Counted from the stretch's first letter, positions 8,426-18,066 are shown. The stretch is 64,000 nucleotides of DNA from an uncultured Bacillota bacterium (GCA_958352855.1 CATWQE010000009.1:9196-73195); one strand, 5' to 3'. Translations and numbers: made by a program. Notes: generated from the letters alone by a model not told the origin.

Positions 8426-9232
8426 TCAGAACCAAATCCAAAATGCATTAAGTCCTACCATCAACACAGCCACCACAATGAGATACAAATAGCTGACTTT
8501 TCTGATATGCAGCTTAATCTCTGTGTCTTTTGCGAACCGCTTCTCTATCTTTATCTCTGCCTTTTTTCCAAAATAGACAGCTTTAAAAATATTCCACAGA
8601 GCCATATACTGTATGACTATGACAAAAATTCCCATGATAATAGAAGCTGCATCCAGAACCAGGGGAATAAACAGCGTAACTCCCAGGGCTGCAATTCCAT
8701 AATTTCTTCTTTTCTTTCGGTAGTATTCACGCTGATCCATTTCTTCTATGATAATCTTGCTCATATCCGGCAAATCAGGAATTTCGTCCTCAATCTGTTT
8801 TTTCAGATACCGGTAGCTGTTCAGAAGATGTCTCTGACGGGTAATATCCAAATCATAATAAAATTTAATTGCCCCGTCCTTCATAGGAACAATATAGGCA
8901 TACGGTGTAACCTTCACTGGTTTTTCCCACAGTTCCTGAATTAATTCCTGATAAGAATATTTCTTCGTTCCTCCCCATTTCTTTTTTCCGATTCCATCCC
9001 ACTCAAAAGTCCACAGATAGTGATCCAGTATCCATCCAATTCCCTTTTTATACATAAATACCATACCTGCAAGCATCAAAAGCCAAATCGGTGTGACTTC
9101 CCAAAATCCCCAGTCTATTCCTATTAAATAAAGAAGTACACATAACGTCACAGGAATACTCACTGCCAGGAACACTTTTTTCCACTTTCTTTCTGAGTAA
9201 ATCCTCATAGTCCTTGCTTGTCTCCTCTCCAT
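8426..9232 (-). CDS. Membrane protein of unknown function, first gene of the radical SAM operon
   Basis: A 268-residue protein with two membrane segments near the N-terminus (about 18-37 and 46-61), a cytoplasmic middle domain rich in aromatic and charged residues (DHYLWTFEWDGIGKKKW...), two more segments at about 181-215, and one at the C-terminus. It matches no family I can name. An alternative ATG at 9208 (MRIYSERKW) is possible; neither has a strong ribosome-binding site. It is followed at 11 bases by the radical SAM gene, so it is likely part of the same pathway, for example as a membrane partner of the Cys-Ala tail protein. That role is a guess from context. Confidence 0.72.
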   Translation of the reverse strand: MERRQARTMRIYSERKWKKVFLAVSIPVTLCVLLYLIGIDWGFWEVTPIWLLMLAGMVFMYKKGIGWILDHYLWTFEWDGIGKKKWGGTKKYSYQELIQELWEKPVKVTPYAYIVPMKDGAIKFYYDLDITRQRHLLNSYRYLKKQIEDEIPDLPDMSKIIIEEMDQREYYRKKRRNYGIAALGVTLFIPLVLDAASIIMGIFVIVIQYMALWNIFKAVYFGKKAEIKIEKRFAKDTEIKLHIRKVSYLYLIVVAVLMVGLNAFWIWF

Positions 9233-9311
9233 TGTTTATCCCTCTCGCTTTTCTTTTTCTTTTATATTATCAGAGGCCTGTGGGCTTTTCAATGTAATTC
9301 TCTGCACAACG

Positions 9312-9357
9312 AAAAACATCCACCTGAGAAGTTAAAATTTCTCAAATGGATGTTTTT
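9312..9357 (-). terminator. Terminator of the V-ATPase operon
   Basis: Nested stem: AAAACATCCA with TGGATGTTTT outside, TGAGAA with TTCTCA inside, 17 bases past the subunit D stop. It has T runs on both strands and can end transcription either way, but only the ATPase operon reads into it. Confidence 0.85.
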
Positions 9358-9373
9358 ATAATCTTTTCTGCGC

Positions 9374-10045
9374 CTATTTCACAACAGGTTCTTTTTCTTT
9401 ATAATGATGCGCTTCTTCCAGCATCATGTCTTTTACCTTCATAAGACGAATCTGGGTACTTCTCTCATTTTCGTCTAACTTCATGGTAATATATTTAATA
9501 TTCTGTCTGGTCTCCGGAATAATCACGTGTTCCAGAGCATTTACTCTTCGCCTGGTCTTCTCAATCTCAGAAGCCATGAGCTGACAGGATTTTTCCACCT
9601 CTGCAAGCTTCAGCATATCCGGCAGAATATCTGCCAGAGACTTTACTGCACCGTCCAAATCTCCGGAAGTAAAAGCAAAACCATAAGAATAAATGTCATT
9701 GGCATCCGCGGTTCTTGTACTGGTCTTGAAAACCGGAATATCCACGCTCATAACATTTCTCTTATCTGCTTCCAGAAATACTTCCTGCTTGGGAGTCATA
9801 AGGGCTGTATTTAAAATCTGTTCTGACATACCTGCTCTTGCAATGACAAAGTTCTTATTGGCTGATAAAATTCCTGCCTCTACCTTCTGGCGAAGGGCCA
9901 TATTTTCCCGAACCAGATCCAGAAACTGACGCATTAATTCATCGCGTTTATCCTTCAAAAGCTTGTGTCCTTTTACAGCAGTCACCAGCTTTTTCTTTAA
10001 ACGGGTCAGCTCCATTCTGGTAGGTGTTACCTGAGTAGATGCCAA
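9374..10045 (-). CDS. ntpD: V-type ATP synthase subunit D
   Basis: A 223-residue central rotor stalk subunit (shaft) of the V1 sector. The long N- and C-terminal helices (PTRMELTRLKKKLVTAVKGHKLLKDKRDEL and the ALEHVIIPETRQNIKYITMKLDE region) are diagnostic of the V-ATPase D family. The start is TTG 10045, preceded by AGAGGTGAT. It is the last gene of the nine-gene operon, 15 bases after subunit B, and is followed by the terminator at 9312-9357. Confidence 0.95.
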   Translation of the reverse strand: MASTQVTPTRMELTRLKKKLVTAVKGHKLLKDKRDELMRQFLDLVRENMALRQKVEAGILSANKNFVIARAGMSEQILNTALMTPKQEVFLEADKRNVMSVDIPVFKTSTRTADANDIYSYGFAFTSGDLDGAVKSLADILPDMLKLAEVEKSCQLMASEIEKTRRRVNALEHVIIPETRQNIKYITMKLDENERSTQIRLMKVKDMMLEEAHHYKEKEPVVK

Positions 10046-10060
10046 GTTATCACCTCTTTC

Positions 10061-11434
10061 TTAGTATTTTCCATAATACTCATCTAAGAACTTATCATCA
10101 ATACGTTTCAGCTCGCTCCTTGGCAGAATGGACAAAAGTTTCCATCCAATGCGGAGAGTCTCCTCAATATCGCGGTTGGTATTGTAACCCTGTGATACAT
10201 ATTCCTGCTCAAAGGCATCTGCAAATTTCGCATAAATAAGGTCAATATCAGAAAGCGCTGCCTCCCCTAAGATAACCATCAATTCTTTTGCCTCTTTACC
10301 CCGGGCATAAGCGGCAAAAAGCTGATTCATGGTATTGGAATGGTCTGCACGTGTTTTTCCCTCTCCGATACCTTTATCTTTCAGACGGGAAAGAGATGGC
10401 AATACATCAATCGGCGGTGTCACACCTTTACGGTATAACTCGCGGTTCAGAATAATCTGTCCCTCTGTGATATAACCGGTCAAGTCAGGAATTGGGTGAG
10501 TCTTATCATCTTCTGGCATGGTCAGAATCGGAATCATGGTGATACTTCCCTTCTTGCCCTTCTGACGTCCGGCTCTTTCATACATGGTTGCCAGGTCTGT
10601 ATACATGTAACCCGGATAACCACGACGTCCAGGTACTTCCTTACGCGCTGCAGAAATCTCACGAAGAGCATCTGCGTAGTTGGTAATATCTGTAAGAATA
10701 ACCAGAACGTGCATATCTTTTTCAAATGCTAAATATTCAGCAGCGGTAAGCGCCATCTTTGGTGTTGCAATACGCTCTACCGCAGGGTCATTTGCCAGGT
10801 TAATAAACAGAACTGTTCTGTCAATAGCGCCTGTTTCCTTAAAACTCTCAGTAAAGAAGTTTGCCTCTTCAAAGGTAATACCTAAAGCTGCGAATACAAC
10901 GGCGAAGTTTTCCCCTGAACCGCGTACCTTTGCCTGTCTTGCAATCTGAGCAGCCAGGTTTGCATGTGGCAGACCGGAAGCAGAGAAAATCGGCAGCTTC
11001 TGTCCACGAACCAGAGTATTCAGACCGTCAATGGCAGAAACACCGGTCTGGATAAACTCCTCCGGATAACTTCTTGCCGCCGGATTCATAGGAAGACCAT
11101 TAATATCTCTTCTCTCTTCCGGCAGAATTTCCGGTCCATCATCAATGGGGCGGCCCATACCGTCAAATACACGTCCCAGCATATCCTCAGATACACCAAG
11201 CTCCATGCTTCGTCCCAGGAAACGAACTTTACTGTCAGACAGGTTAATACCTGTAGAGCTTTCAAAAAGCTGTACCAAAGCATCGCTTCCATTAATCTCC
11301 AGAACCTTGCAGCGGCGTGTTTCACCGCTTGCCAGTTCGATTTCACCTAATTCATCATAATGAACATTTTCAACGCCACGCACCAGCATAAGAGGGCCGG
11401 CAACTTCCTGTATGGTTCTATACTCCTTTGGCAT
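10061..11434 (-). CDS. ntpB: V-type ATP synthase subunit B
   Basis: A 457-residue non-catalytic nucleotide-binding subunit of the V1 hexamer. The family features are the early EYRTIQEVAGPLMLVRGVENV barrel, the RDINGLPMNP and EFIQTGVSAIDGLNTLVRGQKLPIFSASGLPH segments (the P-loop is replaced, as expected for B), and the C-terminal helical domain. The ATG at 11434 overlaps the subunit A stop by one base (TAATG). It alternates with subunit A around the D/F shaft. Confidence 0.97.
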   Translation of the reverse strand: MPKEYRTIQEVAGPLMLVRGVENVHYDELGEIELASGETRRCKVLEINGSDALVQLFESSTGINLSDSKVRFLGRSMELGVSEDMLGRVFDGMGRPIDDGPEILPEERRDINGLPMNPAARSYPEEFIQTGVSAIDGLNTLVRGQKLPIFSASGLPHANLAAQIARQAKVRGSGENFAVVFAALGITFEEANFFTESFKETGAIDRTVLFINLANDPAVERIATPKMALTAAEYLAFEKDMHVLVILTDITNYADALREISAARKEVPGRRGYPGYMYTDLATMYERAGRQKGKKGSITMIPILTMPEDDKTHPIPDLTGYITEGQIILNRELYRKGVTPPIDVLPSLSRLKDKGIGEGKTRADHSNTMNQLFAAYARGKEAKELMVILGEAALSDIDLIYAKFADAFEQEYVSQGYNTNRDIEETLRIGWKLLSILPRSELKRIDDKFLDEYYGKY

Positions 11435-13200
11435 TAGAAGTCCTCCTTCCCTAATACATTGGAAATTTCCTTTGCAAGCTGGTCAAGAACAGCTTTATAT
11501 TCTTTATCCAGATTTTCTTCCAATACATATTTAAAACGTCCGATTTTTTCACGAACTTCCAGATTTACCAGACTCTGAATGGTTGCTCCTTTTTCCAGGG
11601 CCTCTTTGCCATGCTCATAATATGCAATAACCAGTTTCATAAGCATGTACTGTTTTTTCAAAGAGCTATAGGTGTCTACCTCATGGAAAGAGTTCTGATG
11701 TAAGAAGTCCTCACGAATAGAACGGGCAGCTTCCATTTTCAGACGGTCTCCTGCTGACAGGGCATCCATACCTACCATCTTAACGATTTCTTCCAGCTCT
11801 GCTTCATCCTGAAGAAGGCTCATCATTTTCTGACGTTCTGCCATCCAGTCTGGCGCAACGGTTTCATTAAACCATTTTTCCATGTTATCCAGATACAGAG
11901 AGTAACTGGTCAGCCAGTTAATTGCCGGAAAATGTCTCTTGTAAGCAAGAGAAGAATCCAGTCCCCAGAATACCTTTACAATACGAAGGGTCGCCTGAGA
12001 TACCGGTTCGGAAATATCACCACCAGGAGGAGATACAGCACCAATAACAGAGAGAGCGCCTTCTCTCTTATCCTTGCCAAGAGATACCACATGTCCGGCT
12101 CTTTCATAGAACTGTGCCAGACGGGAACCCAGGTATGCAGGATAACCCTCTTCACCAGGCATCTCTTCCAGACGTCCTGACATTTCACGAAGCGCCTCAG
12201 CCCAACGGGAAGTAGAGTCTGCCATCAAAGCTACAGAATAGCCCATATCGCGGAAATACTCTGCAATGGTAATACCAGTGTAAATAGATGCCTCACGTGC
12301 AGCAACCGGCATATCCGAAGTATTGGCAATGAGTACGGTTCTCTCCATCAAAGACTGTCCTGTCTTAGGGTCTTTCAGTTCCGGAAACTCGTTCAAAACG
12401 TCTGTCATTTCGTTTCCACGTTCCCCGCATCCAATGTAAACCACAATGTCTGCTTCTGCCCATTTAGCCAACTGATGCTGGATAACGGTTTTACCGCTTC
12501 CGAATGGTCCCGGTACTGCTGCAACACCGCCTTTGGCAATCGGGAAGAAGGTATCAACCACACGCTGTCCTGTTACCAGCGGCATTTCCGGCGGTAATTT
12601 CTTCAGATAAGGACGGCCTTTACGAACCGGCCATTTCTGCATCATGGTAAGTTCTTTGTCACCGGAATCTGTAGCGATAACTGCCACTACCTCTTCTACT
12701 GTAAATTCGCCGGCTTTAATTTCTTTTACTGTACCTTTGATACCATAGGGAACCATAATCTTGTGATTTACCACAATAGTCTCCTGTACCGTACCAATAA
12801 CATCTCCTGCTTCTACTTCATCCCCTGCTTTCACAGCAGGAACAAAATTCCATTTTAAATTTCTCTTTAAAGAAGGAACCTCAACACCACGTTTTAAGTT
12901 GGTTCCTGAAATTTTCATAATATCGTCCAGAGGACGCTGAATACCATCATAAATACTGGTAATAAGACCTGGTCCTAATTCTACAGAAAGTGGCGCCTCT
13001 GTAGATTCTACGGGCTCACCCGGTCCAAGTCCTGAGGTTTCCTCATATACCTGAATGGAAGCCTCATCTCCATGCATTTCGATGATTTCACCAATCAGTC
13101 GCTGGTTACTAACACGAACCACGTCGAACATATTGGCGTCACGCATGCCCTCTGCAATAACCAGAGGACCTGCTACCTTTTTAATCGTACCTTTGCTCAT
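11434..13200 (-). CDS. ntpA: V-type ATP synthase subunit A (catalytic)
   Basis: A 588-residue catalytic subunit. It has the beta-barrel N-terminus, the bulge domain typical of A subunits (about 110-190), Walker A GPFGSGKT at 231-238, the following GCGERGNEM and the SRWAEALREMSGRLEEMPGEEGYPAYL segment of the nucleotide site. The start has AGGTGATT upstream. Length and motif order are normal. Together with B it forms the ATP-hydrolysing or -synthesising head. Confidence 0.97.
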   Translation of the reverse strand: MSKGTIKKVAGPLVIAEGMRDANMFDVVRVSNQRLIGEIIEMHGDEASIQVYEETSGLGPGEPVESTEAPLSVELGPGLITSIYDGIQRPLDDIMKISGTNLKRGVEVPSLKRNLKWNFVPAVKAGDEVEAGDVIGTVQETIVVNHKIMVPYGIKGTVKEIKAGEFTVEEVVAVIATDSGDKELTMMQKWPVRKGRPYLKKLPPEMPLVTGQRVVDTFFPIAKGGVAAVPGPFGSGKTVIQHQLAKWAEADIVVYIGCGERGNEMTDVLNEFPELKDPKTGQSLMERTVLIANTSDMPVAAREASIYTGITIAEYFRDMGYSVALMADSTSRWAEALREMSGRLEEMPGEEGYPAYLGSRLAQFYERAGHVVSLGKDKREGALSVIGAVSPPGGDISEPVSQATLRIVKVFWGLDSSLAYKRHFPAINWLTSYSLYLDNMEKWFNETVAPDWMAERQKMMSLLQDEAELEEIVKMVGMDALSAGDRLKMEAARSIREDFLHQNSFHEVDTYSSLKKQYMLMKLVIAYYEHGKEALEKGATIQSLVNLEVREKIGRFKYVLEENLDKEYKAVLDQLAKEISNVLGKEDF

Positions 13201-13220
13201 TGGAACGAATCACCTGCTTT

Positions 13221-13541
13221 CTAATTATTACTGAACAGAATATCAGAACCTACTGCCTGCTCCACAGAGTTTTTCACACCCTGTACTCCATTTCCGGTAT
13301 TACCTGACACACCTGGAATCTGGATAATTGCCGGCAGAATCCTTTCCTGAAGTTTTTCTATTAACTGTCCGCACTCTGCTGCCGCTGCTTCTGTAATATA
13401 GATAATCCCATATCCATGATCAGCCAGAGCGGTAAGTTTTGCTTCTATTTCCTTACGGTCCACAGCCGGAAAAATATCAAGACCCAGTGCGGCAAATCCG
13501 TAAATACTATCGTAGTCACCTATCACTGCAATCTTATACAT
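13221..13541 (-). CDS. ntpG: V-type ATP synthase subunit F
   Basis: A 106-residue small rotor subunit that packs against D. The start MYKIAVIGDYDSIYGFAALGLDIFP is typical of the family (Rossmann-like fold), and the C-terminal half has the usual PGVSGNTGNG linker. AAGGG precedes the ATG, which overlaps the end of the C subunit by 8 bases, indicating coupling. The E. hirae-style name for this position is NtpG. Confidence 0.92.
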   Translation of the reverse strand: MYKIAVIGDYDSIYGFAALGLDIFPAVDRKEIEAKLTALADHGYGIIYITEAAAAECGQLIEKLQERILPAIIQIPGVSGNTGNGVQGVKNSVEQAVGSDILFSNN

Positions 13542-14511
13542 ACATTTCCCTTACCCTTTCCCGGATTGCTTCTTCTGAAAAACCATTTTGTTTTCCGGAA
13601 AGAATAATCCGCACTGTTTTAATCTCATTCTCCCTTGCCAGCAAATAGGCTACCAGCGGACCAACAGAAAATGTCTCATATTTCTGTGGCTGCATGGTAT
13701 GAATGATACGGTTATCACACCATCTTTCAAATGCAGAAGGAGACTCAGCAATAGCTGCAGCGCCATTGGCATAAACCGTACTTTCCAAATACTCTACAAT
13801 CGCGCCCATACCCTGAACTGCTGCTTTTGCAAGCCTGTCAATACTCAGGGTTTTGCAGGGTACCATTGCCCGTTTCATAAACTCCATCGTTTTGGCTGTT
13901 TTCTGTGAACGCACAGCAATCTTAATATCCGCAACTGCTACCATGGATTCTGCATATTCTTTAATAATGCTGTCTTTCGCTCTTTCTCCTGCCTGATAAA
14001 CAGCCTCAAGAGCCGCTTTATCCACAATTACATCGCAGAGCTGTCCGTCTCCTGTATGGAGCAGCGTTTCATAGGCTTCCCTTGCAGCCTCAGACATATA
14101 CTCCGGAAGTCTGGAAAAATCCTTACTTCTAATAATGTCCAGCATTTCTTCCGGTGGAATCGCCGTATCTTCATAGTAGATTTTCATGGTTCTTCCTTCT
14201 TTAGAAATACATGCATCCTTAATTGCCGCTTTGAGATTATGAAACAAATTCGGATAAGAAAATACATCAAACACTGACATATCCACCTTCATATCCCGGA
14301 TGGTTTCCCAGGTCTTTTCCTGTTCTCTGTCCAGAATCGCTTCTGCATTTGCCGGTGTATCTGTATCACCCCAGCCTTTTTCCTGCAAAAGCTGCAGACA
14401 TTGTTTTTCTGTACTGCATGCTAAAAGCTGTTCAATAACGGAAGAAGTAAACAGCGTTGTCTCCAACGCCCGGATTCGTGCAACCGCATAGGTATATTTC
14501 GTACTAGACAA
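13534..14511 (-). CDS. ntpC: V-type ATP synthase subunit C
   Basis: A 325-residue helical subunit linking the rotor stalk to the membrane K ring (V-ATPase C / AC39 family). The N-terminal KYTYAVARIRALETTL and the later RAMVPCKTLSIDRLAKAAV region fit. The chosen start is TTG 14511: GGAGG lies 7 bases upstream, while the in-frame ATG at 14517 is only 1 base from GGAGG and would not be usable. It overlaps subunit F by 8 bases. Confidence 0.9.
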   Translation of the reverse strand: MSSTKYTYAVARIRALETTLFTSSVIEQLLACSTEKQCLQLLQEKGWGDTDTPANAEAILDREQEKTWETIRDMKVDMSVFDVFSYPNLFHNLKAAIKDACISKEGRTMKIYYEDTAIPPEEMLDIIRSKDFSRLPEYMSEAAREAYETLLHTGDGQLCDVIVDKAALEAVYQAGERAKDSIIKEYAESMVAVADIKIAVRSQKTAKTMEFMKRAMVPCKTLSIDRLAKAAVQGMGAIVEYLESTVYANGAAAIAESPSAFERWCDNRIIHTMQPQKYETFSVGPLVAYLLARENEIKTVRIILSGKQNGFSEEAIRERVREMYV

Positions 14512-14538
14512 GTCCATTCCTCCTTTTTGCGGTTATAC

Positions 14539-15132
14539 TTATAAGAATAAGAAACTGTGAACCTGATCCAACAGTTCATCTCGTTTGGAATTGAACATTG
14601 CCTCAAAGGTACAATTTTCCTCAATTCCTCCATATATCAGGACAAAGCCGCCGCATACTTTCCTGCTTTCCCCAGACAGCTTCAATACGCCGCCTTTTTC
14701 TTTTGCAATCGCCTGAATCTCCTCTTCAAATCCCTTTGGAAGCCTCTTTAAATCAGCTTCAGAAAAACAGATTTCTCCGTCCTGAGCCAGCACAAACCTG
14801 TGCAGCATTTTCCGGAGCATTTCAAAATATTCCTCATCTGACGCATGAACCATAGATTCATATGCAGTGTTAAGAACCTCTGAAATCATTTCCTGTTTTG
14901 CTGCAAGAAGGGCTTTTCTTCTCTGCAAATCACAGGAAGAAGCAGCGCGCTCCTCGATTGCCTTTATCTCTGCTTCCAATTTCCGGGAGATTTGTCTGCA
15001 TTCTTCTTCTGCTTCTTCTTTTGCCAAAGCTAACACAGCGTCTGCCTGTTTGCCGGCATCTGCAAGAAGTTCTCCTGCAGAAGTTTCTGCATCTTCAAGA
15101 ATCTGGCTTTTCATTTTCTCTAATCCAGTCAT
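14539..15132 (-). CDS. ntpE: V-type ATP synthase subunit E
   Basis: A 197-residue peripheral stalk subunit. The first 100 residues are a long Ala/Glu/Lys-rich helix (AGKQADAVLALAKEEAEEEC...), which pairs with the G/H subunit as a coiled coil, and the C-terminal part is a compact mixed domain that contacts the head. AAGGAG precedes the ATG. It lies between K and C in the standard operon order. Confidence 0.93.
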   Translation of the reverse strand: MTGLEKMKSQILEDAETSAGELLADAGKQADAVLALAKEEAEEECRQISRKLEAEIKAIEERAASSCDLQRRKALLAAKQEMISEVLNTAYESMVHASDEEYFEMLRKMLHRFVLAQDGEICFSEADLKRLPKGFEEEIQAIAKEKGGVLKLSGESRKVCGGFVLIYGGIEENCTFEAMFNSKRDELLDQVHSFLFL

Positions 15133-15190
15133 TCTCTTGCTCTCCTTTTCTAAATTTCCTAAGCCTGACTTTGCTTCTAAATATCAGCTA

Positions 15191-15661
15191 TTAGAATGGA
15201 AGGTTTGTAACAGCCAGGATAGAAACTAACAGAGCAAGAATTGCATAGGTCTCAACCATAGCCGGGAAAAGCATTGCTTTACCAAACTGTTCTGGTTTCT
15301 TTGCTACGATACCAATGGCAGCCGCAGAAGTTTTTCCCTGATAATAAGCAGAAATCAAACCTACAATACCGATTGGAAGGCATGCGCATAATACAAGAAG
15401 ACCTTCAGCCTTGGACAGGTCCAGTAATCCCCCTCCTAACAGACCGATTTTAGACAATGTGATAAATCCAACCAGCAAACCATAAATACCCTGTGTACCA
15501 GGAAGCAACTGCATAATCAAAACCTTTGCAAATTTGCTTGGGTCTTCTGTAACAACTCCGGACGCAGCCTGACCTGCAATACCAACACCAATAGCAGAAC
15601 CCATACCTGCTAAAATAACTGCTAATGCTGCACCTAATAATGCATAAACGTTTCCACTCAT
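15191..15661 (-). CDS. ntpK: V-type ATP synthase subunit K (Na+-binding rotor ring)
   Basis: A 156-residue proteolipid with four membrane helices (a doubled hairpin), which forms the rotor ring. The ion-site residues match those known in Enterococcus hirae NtpK: L53, T56 and Q57 in LLPGTQG, Q108 in SAYYQGK, and E137 in AMVETYAIL. This set is the Na+-type signature, so the enzyme probably moves Na+ rather than H+. The ATG overlaps the subunit I stop by 4 bases (ATGA) and has AAGGAGG upstream. Confidence 0.95.
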   Translation of the reverse strand: MSGNVYALLGAALAVILAGMGSAIGVGIAGQAASGVVTEDPSKFAKVLIMQLLPGTQGIYGLLVGFITLSKIGLLGGGLLDLSKAEGLLVLCACLPIGIVGLISAYYQGKTSAAAIGIVAKKPEQFGKAMLFPAMVETYAILALLVSILAVTNLPF

Positions 15662-17694
15662 AAATTTGTTTCCTCCTTAACATCTACATACTTTGTGTTT
15701 AATTTAAACGGATTAAAGGGCTTTCCGCCACCCTCATAAAACTTACCGAAAAATTCTACAAACTGCAAACGGTTTGTATGAACATATGCGCCTAATATAT
15801 TAATGGCCATATTCAGAGTATGTCCAATAATAAAGACTACAATAAAGACAATGGCACCGAAAATTCCGTCTCCCACCATGCTTCCCATCTGATTAATAAC
15901 AGATGCGATAACACCGGTAGCCAGCCCAAGAGCCAGCAGACGGGAATAGGATAATACATCACTGAGCCAGCCTGTTACATTATAAAGGTCATAGGCTCCA
16001 AGAGCCAGACGCAGTCCGAAGTTCTTATTTGCCCGGCCTGACATAAATAACAGTCCCAATGCTCCCACAATGGCCAGCACCTTTCCAGAAGCTCCCACAA
16101 ACGGCGGGAAAATACTTGGGTCTACCTGGGCAATGGATGCAAAAATACTACTTGGAAGCAGCATCAACAGCAATCCAATGAGGAATACATACCACAATAC
16201 CACATCACAGAAAAAATCAACAACTTTCTTCTGTTTCAACAGCATGTATCCTTTCATTCCAAGACCTGTAAACAGGTGAATCAGACCAAATCCCATGGAA
16301 TACATTAACATACGCATAGGGTCATTTAAAGGAACAAACCACAGTGCTTTTACCAGACCGCCTTCCGGCACATCTACATGGAAGAAAGTTCTGGCAACTA
16401 CATCAATGGCATCTCCGAAATATCCTCCAAACAGGACGCCCCATACTAATGTGGAAATACCGCAATACATAAACATCTTAATTGCCTTTTTCAAAGACGC
16501 TTCCATACGCGGGAACTTTTTCAGTACAATAAAGCATCCTAAAAACATAATCAGACCATATGCCGCATCTGACAGCATAAGTCCGAATAAGAAAACATAG
16601 AAGAAGGACATCACTGTTGTTGGGTCCACTTCTCCTTTTTTAGGAAGTCCATAGGATTCCAACACACCCTCCACAGATTCCGAAAAACCATTGTTGCTTA
16701 AAAGCACCGGCATTTCTTCATCCTCAGGCACTTCTTCACTTTCAAAGCTTAATACAAAATTATCATTCAAAGCTTTTTCCAATGCCGGCAATGCCTTTTG
16801 GGGTACATAACCGGTAATTAAAAATGTTTTCTGCGACTGTGGAATCTGACCTAACACATGATACTTTTCTGCCCTTGCCCGAAAATAATCAGCCGCAAGC
16901 CTGATATCCATTCTGTGGGAAGCACATTTTTTAATGCTTTCCTGGCAGGTTTCAATTTCCTCCTGCAGTTTCTGAATCTGTTTTCCCAGACTCTCTGCCT
17001 CTTTTACAGGTACCTGTGCAATCATCTGAGAAGGTTTTGCAAAACCTCCCTGTCTTAGAGCTTCCTCTACCATTGCAGCATCCCTGCGAAGGCAAACCAC
17101 CGCAAGATAAACAGCGTCTCTTTCAGAAGACAGAATTGTAACGTCTGCGCCGGAAACCTCTGGCGCATGTTCCAGAATCAGTCCATAGATTTCCTCCAGG
17201 GTCATAACTCCCGGAATGGTTCCCACCAGCAAAACCGAAGATTTCGTTCCCCGAAAAGCCATAGATACATCTAAACTCATCCAGGGCTTCAGAGCTTCTA
17301 TCTGGTTTTCCAGTTTCTGGATGTTTGCCCGATATTCAGCAATCTTCTTCTGATTACTCAGAATTCCAGATACAACACTCATAATTTCATCTTTTCTGTC
17401 CGCTGCCTGTTGGAAGTTTTTCCGCTCTACCAGCTTTCTTCCTTCCAGGCTGGACAGCATGGAGGTTTTCTCCGGAACATATTCCTGAAGAATTTCCAGC
17501 GCTGCGTCTGCAGAAGCTGCATTTCTTTCAAATTTCGCCCTTGCATCCTGGGTATCCATTTTCTCAAGTCCTGTTTCATCGTCCAGAAGCTTTGAAATCT
17601 CCATAACACCCATGGCCTGTATTTTCTCCAGAATCGCTTTCCTATCCTTTTTCAGTGCGCAGATACTGACTTTTTGCATCTGCAATACTGCCAT
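15658..17694 (-). CDS. ntpI: V-type ATP synthase subunit I
   Basis: A 678-residue stator subunit (a-type). The N-terminal half is cytoplasmic with coiled coils; the C-terminal half has about seven to eight membrane helices. Conserved segments include GEVDPTTVMSFFYVFLFGLMLSDAAYG and, near the C-terminus, LSYSRLLALGLATGVIASVINQM, which contains the essential arginine facing the ring ion site. AAAGGAGG lies upstream of ATG 17694. It holds the ion half-channels and the peripheral stalk anchor. Confidence 0.95.
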   Translation of the reverse strand: MAVLQMQKVSICALKKDRKAILEKIQAMGVMEISKLLDDETGLEKMDTQDARAKFERNAASADAALEILQEYVPEKTSMLSSLEGRKLVERKNFQQAADRKDEIMSVVSGILSNQKKIAEYRANIQKLENQIEALKPWMSLDVSMAFRGTKSSVLLVGTIPGVMTLEEIYGLILEHAPEVSGADVTILSSERDAVYLAVVCLRRDAAMVEEALRQGGFAKPSQMIAQVPVKEAESLGKQIQKLQEEIETCQESIKKCASHRMDIRLAADYFRARAEKYHVLGQIPQSQKTFLITGYVPQKALPALEKALNDNFVLSFESEEVPEDEEMPVLLSNNGFSESVEGVLESYGLPKKGEVDPTTVMSFFYVFLFGLMLSDAAYGLIMFLGCFIVLKKFPRMEASLKKAIKMFMYCGISTLVWGVLFGGYFGDAIDVVARTFFHVDVPEGGLVKALWFVPLNDPMRMLMYSMGFGLIHLFTGLGMKGYMLLKQKKVVDFFCDVVLWYVFLIGLLLMLLPSSIFASIAQVDPSIFPPFVGASGKVLAIVGALGLLFMSGRANKNFGLRLALGAYDLYNVTGWLSDVLSYSRLLALGLATGVIASVINQMGSMVGDGIFGAIVFIVVFIIGHTLNMAINILGAYVHTNRLQFVEFFGKFYEGGGKPFNPFKLNTKYVDVKEETNL

Positions 17695-17757
17695 ACTCGC
17701 ATCCCTCCTTTATAACTCATTTTCTCTTTCTGCTGTTCATAACCATCACTCTCTTAA

Positions 17758-18066
17758 TTATATCAGATTCTGGATGATTCTCTGAACCGCTTCCTTTTCT
17801 TTGGATTTTGCAGTCTGTCTTAATTCTGCAATTTCCTGTTCTGCCGCTTTAAGAGCTGCTCCCAGCCGCTCCTCACCGGCACGCTGCGCAGCATCTCTGG
17901 CTTTCTCTGCCTTTTCCTGCGCTTCCCCAATCATCCCGGATTTCAGTGTTACAGCCTCCTGTTTTGCATTTTCCAGAATCTGTGTGCTTTTCATCTTTGC
18001 ATTAGAAATTATTTCCTCTGCCTTCTGCTCTGTTTCCCGGATTTCTTTGATTGTTTTTTCTACCAA
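17758..18066 (-). CDS. ntpF: V-type ATP synthase subunit G/H (peripheral stalk coiled coil)
   Basis: A 102-residue Ala/Glu/Lys-rich helix (TEQKAEEIISNAKMKSTQIL...) of the ATPase G/H type, first gene of the operon. The start is TTG 18066 with GGTGGTGAT 4 bases upstream. A longer frame from ATG 18120 is ruled out because the operon promoter (-10 at 18092-18097) lies inside it. It should form the right-handed coiled coil with subunit E. Confidence 0.88.
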   Translation of the reverse strand: MVEKTIKEIRETEQKAEEIISNAKMKSTQILENAKQEAVTLKSGMIGEAQEKAEKARDAAQRAGEERLGAALKAAEQEIAELRQTAKSKEKEAVQRIIQNLI

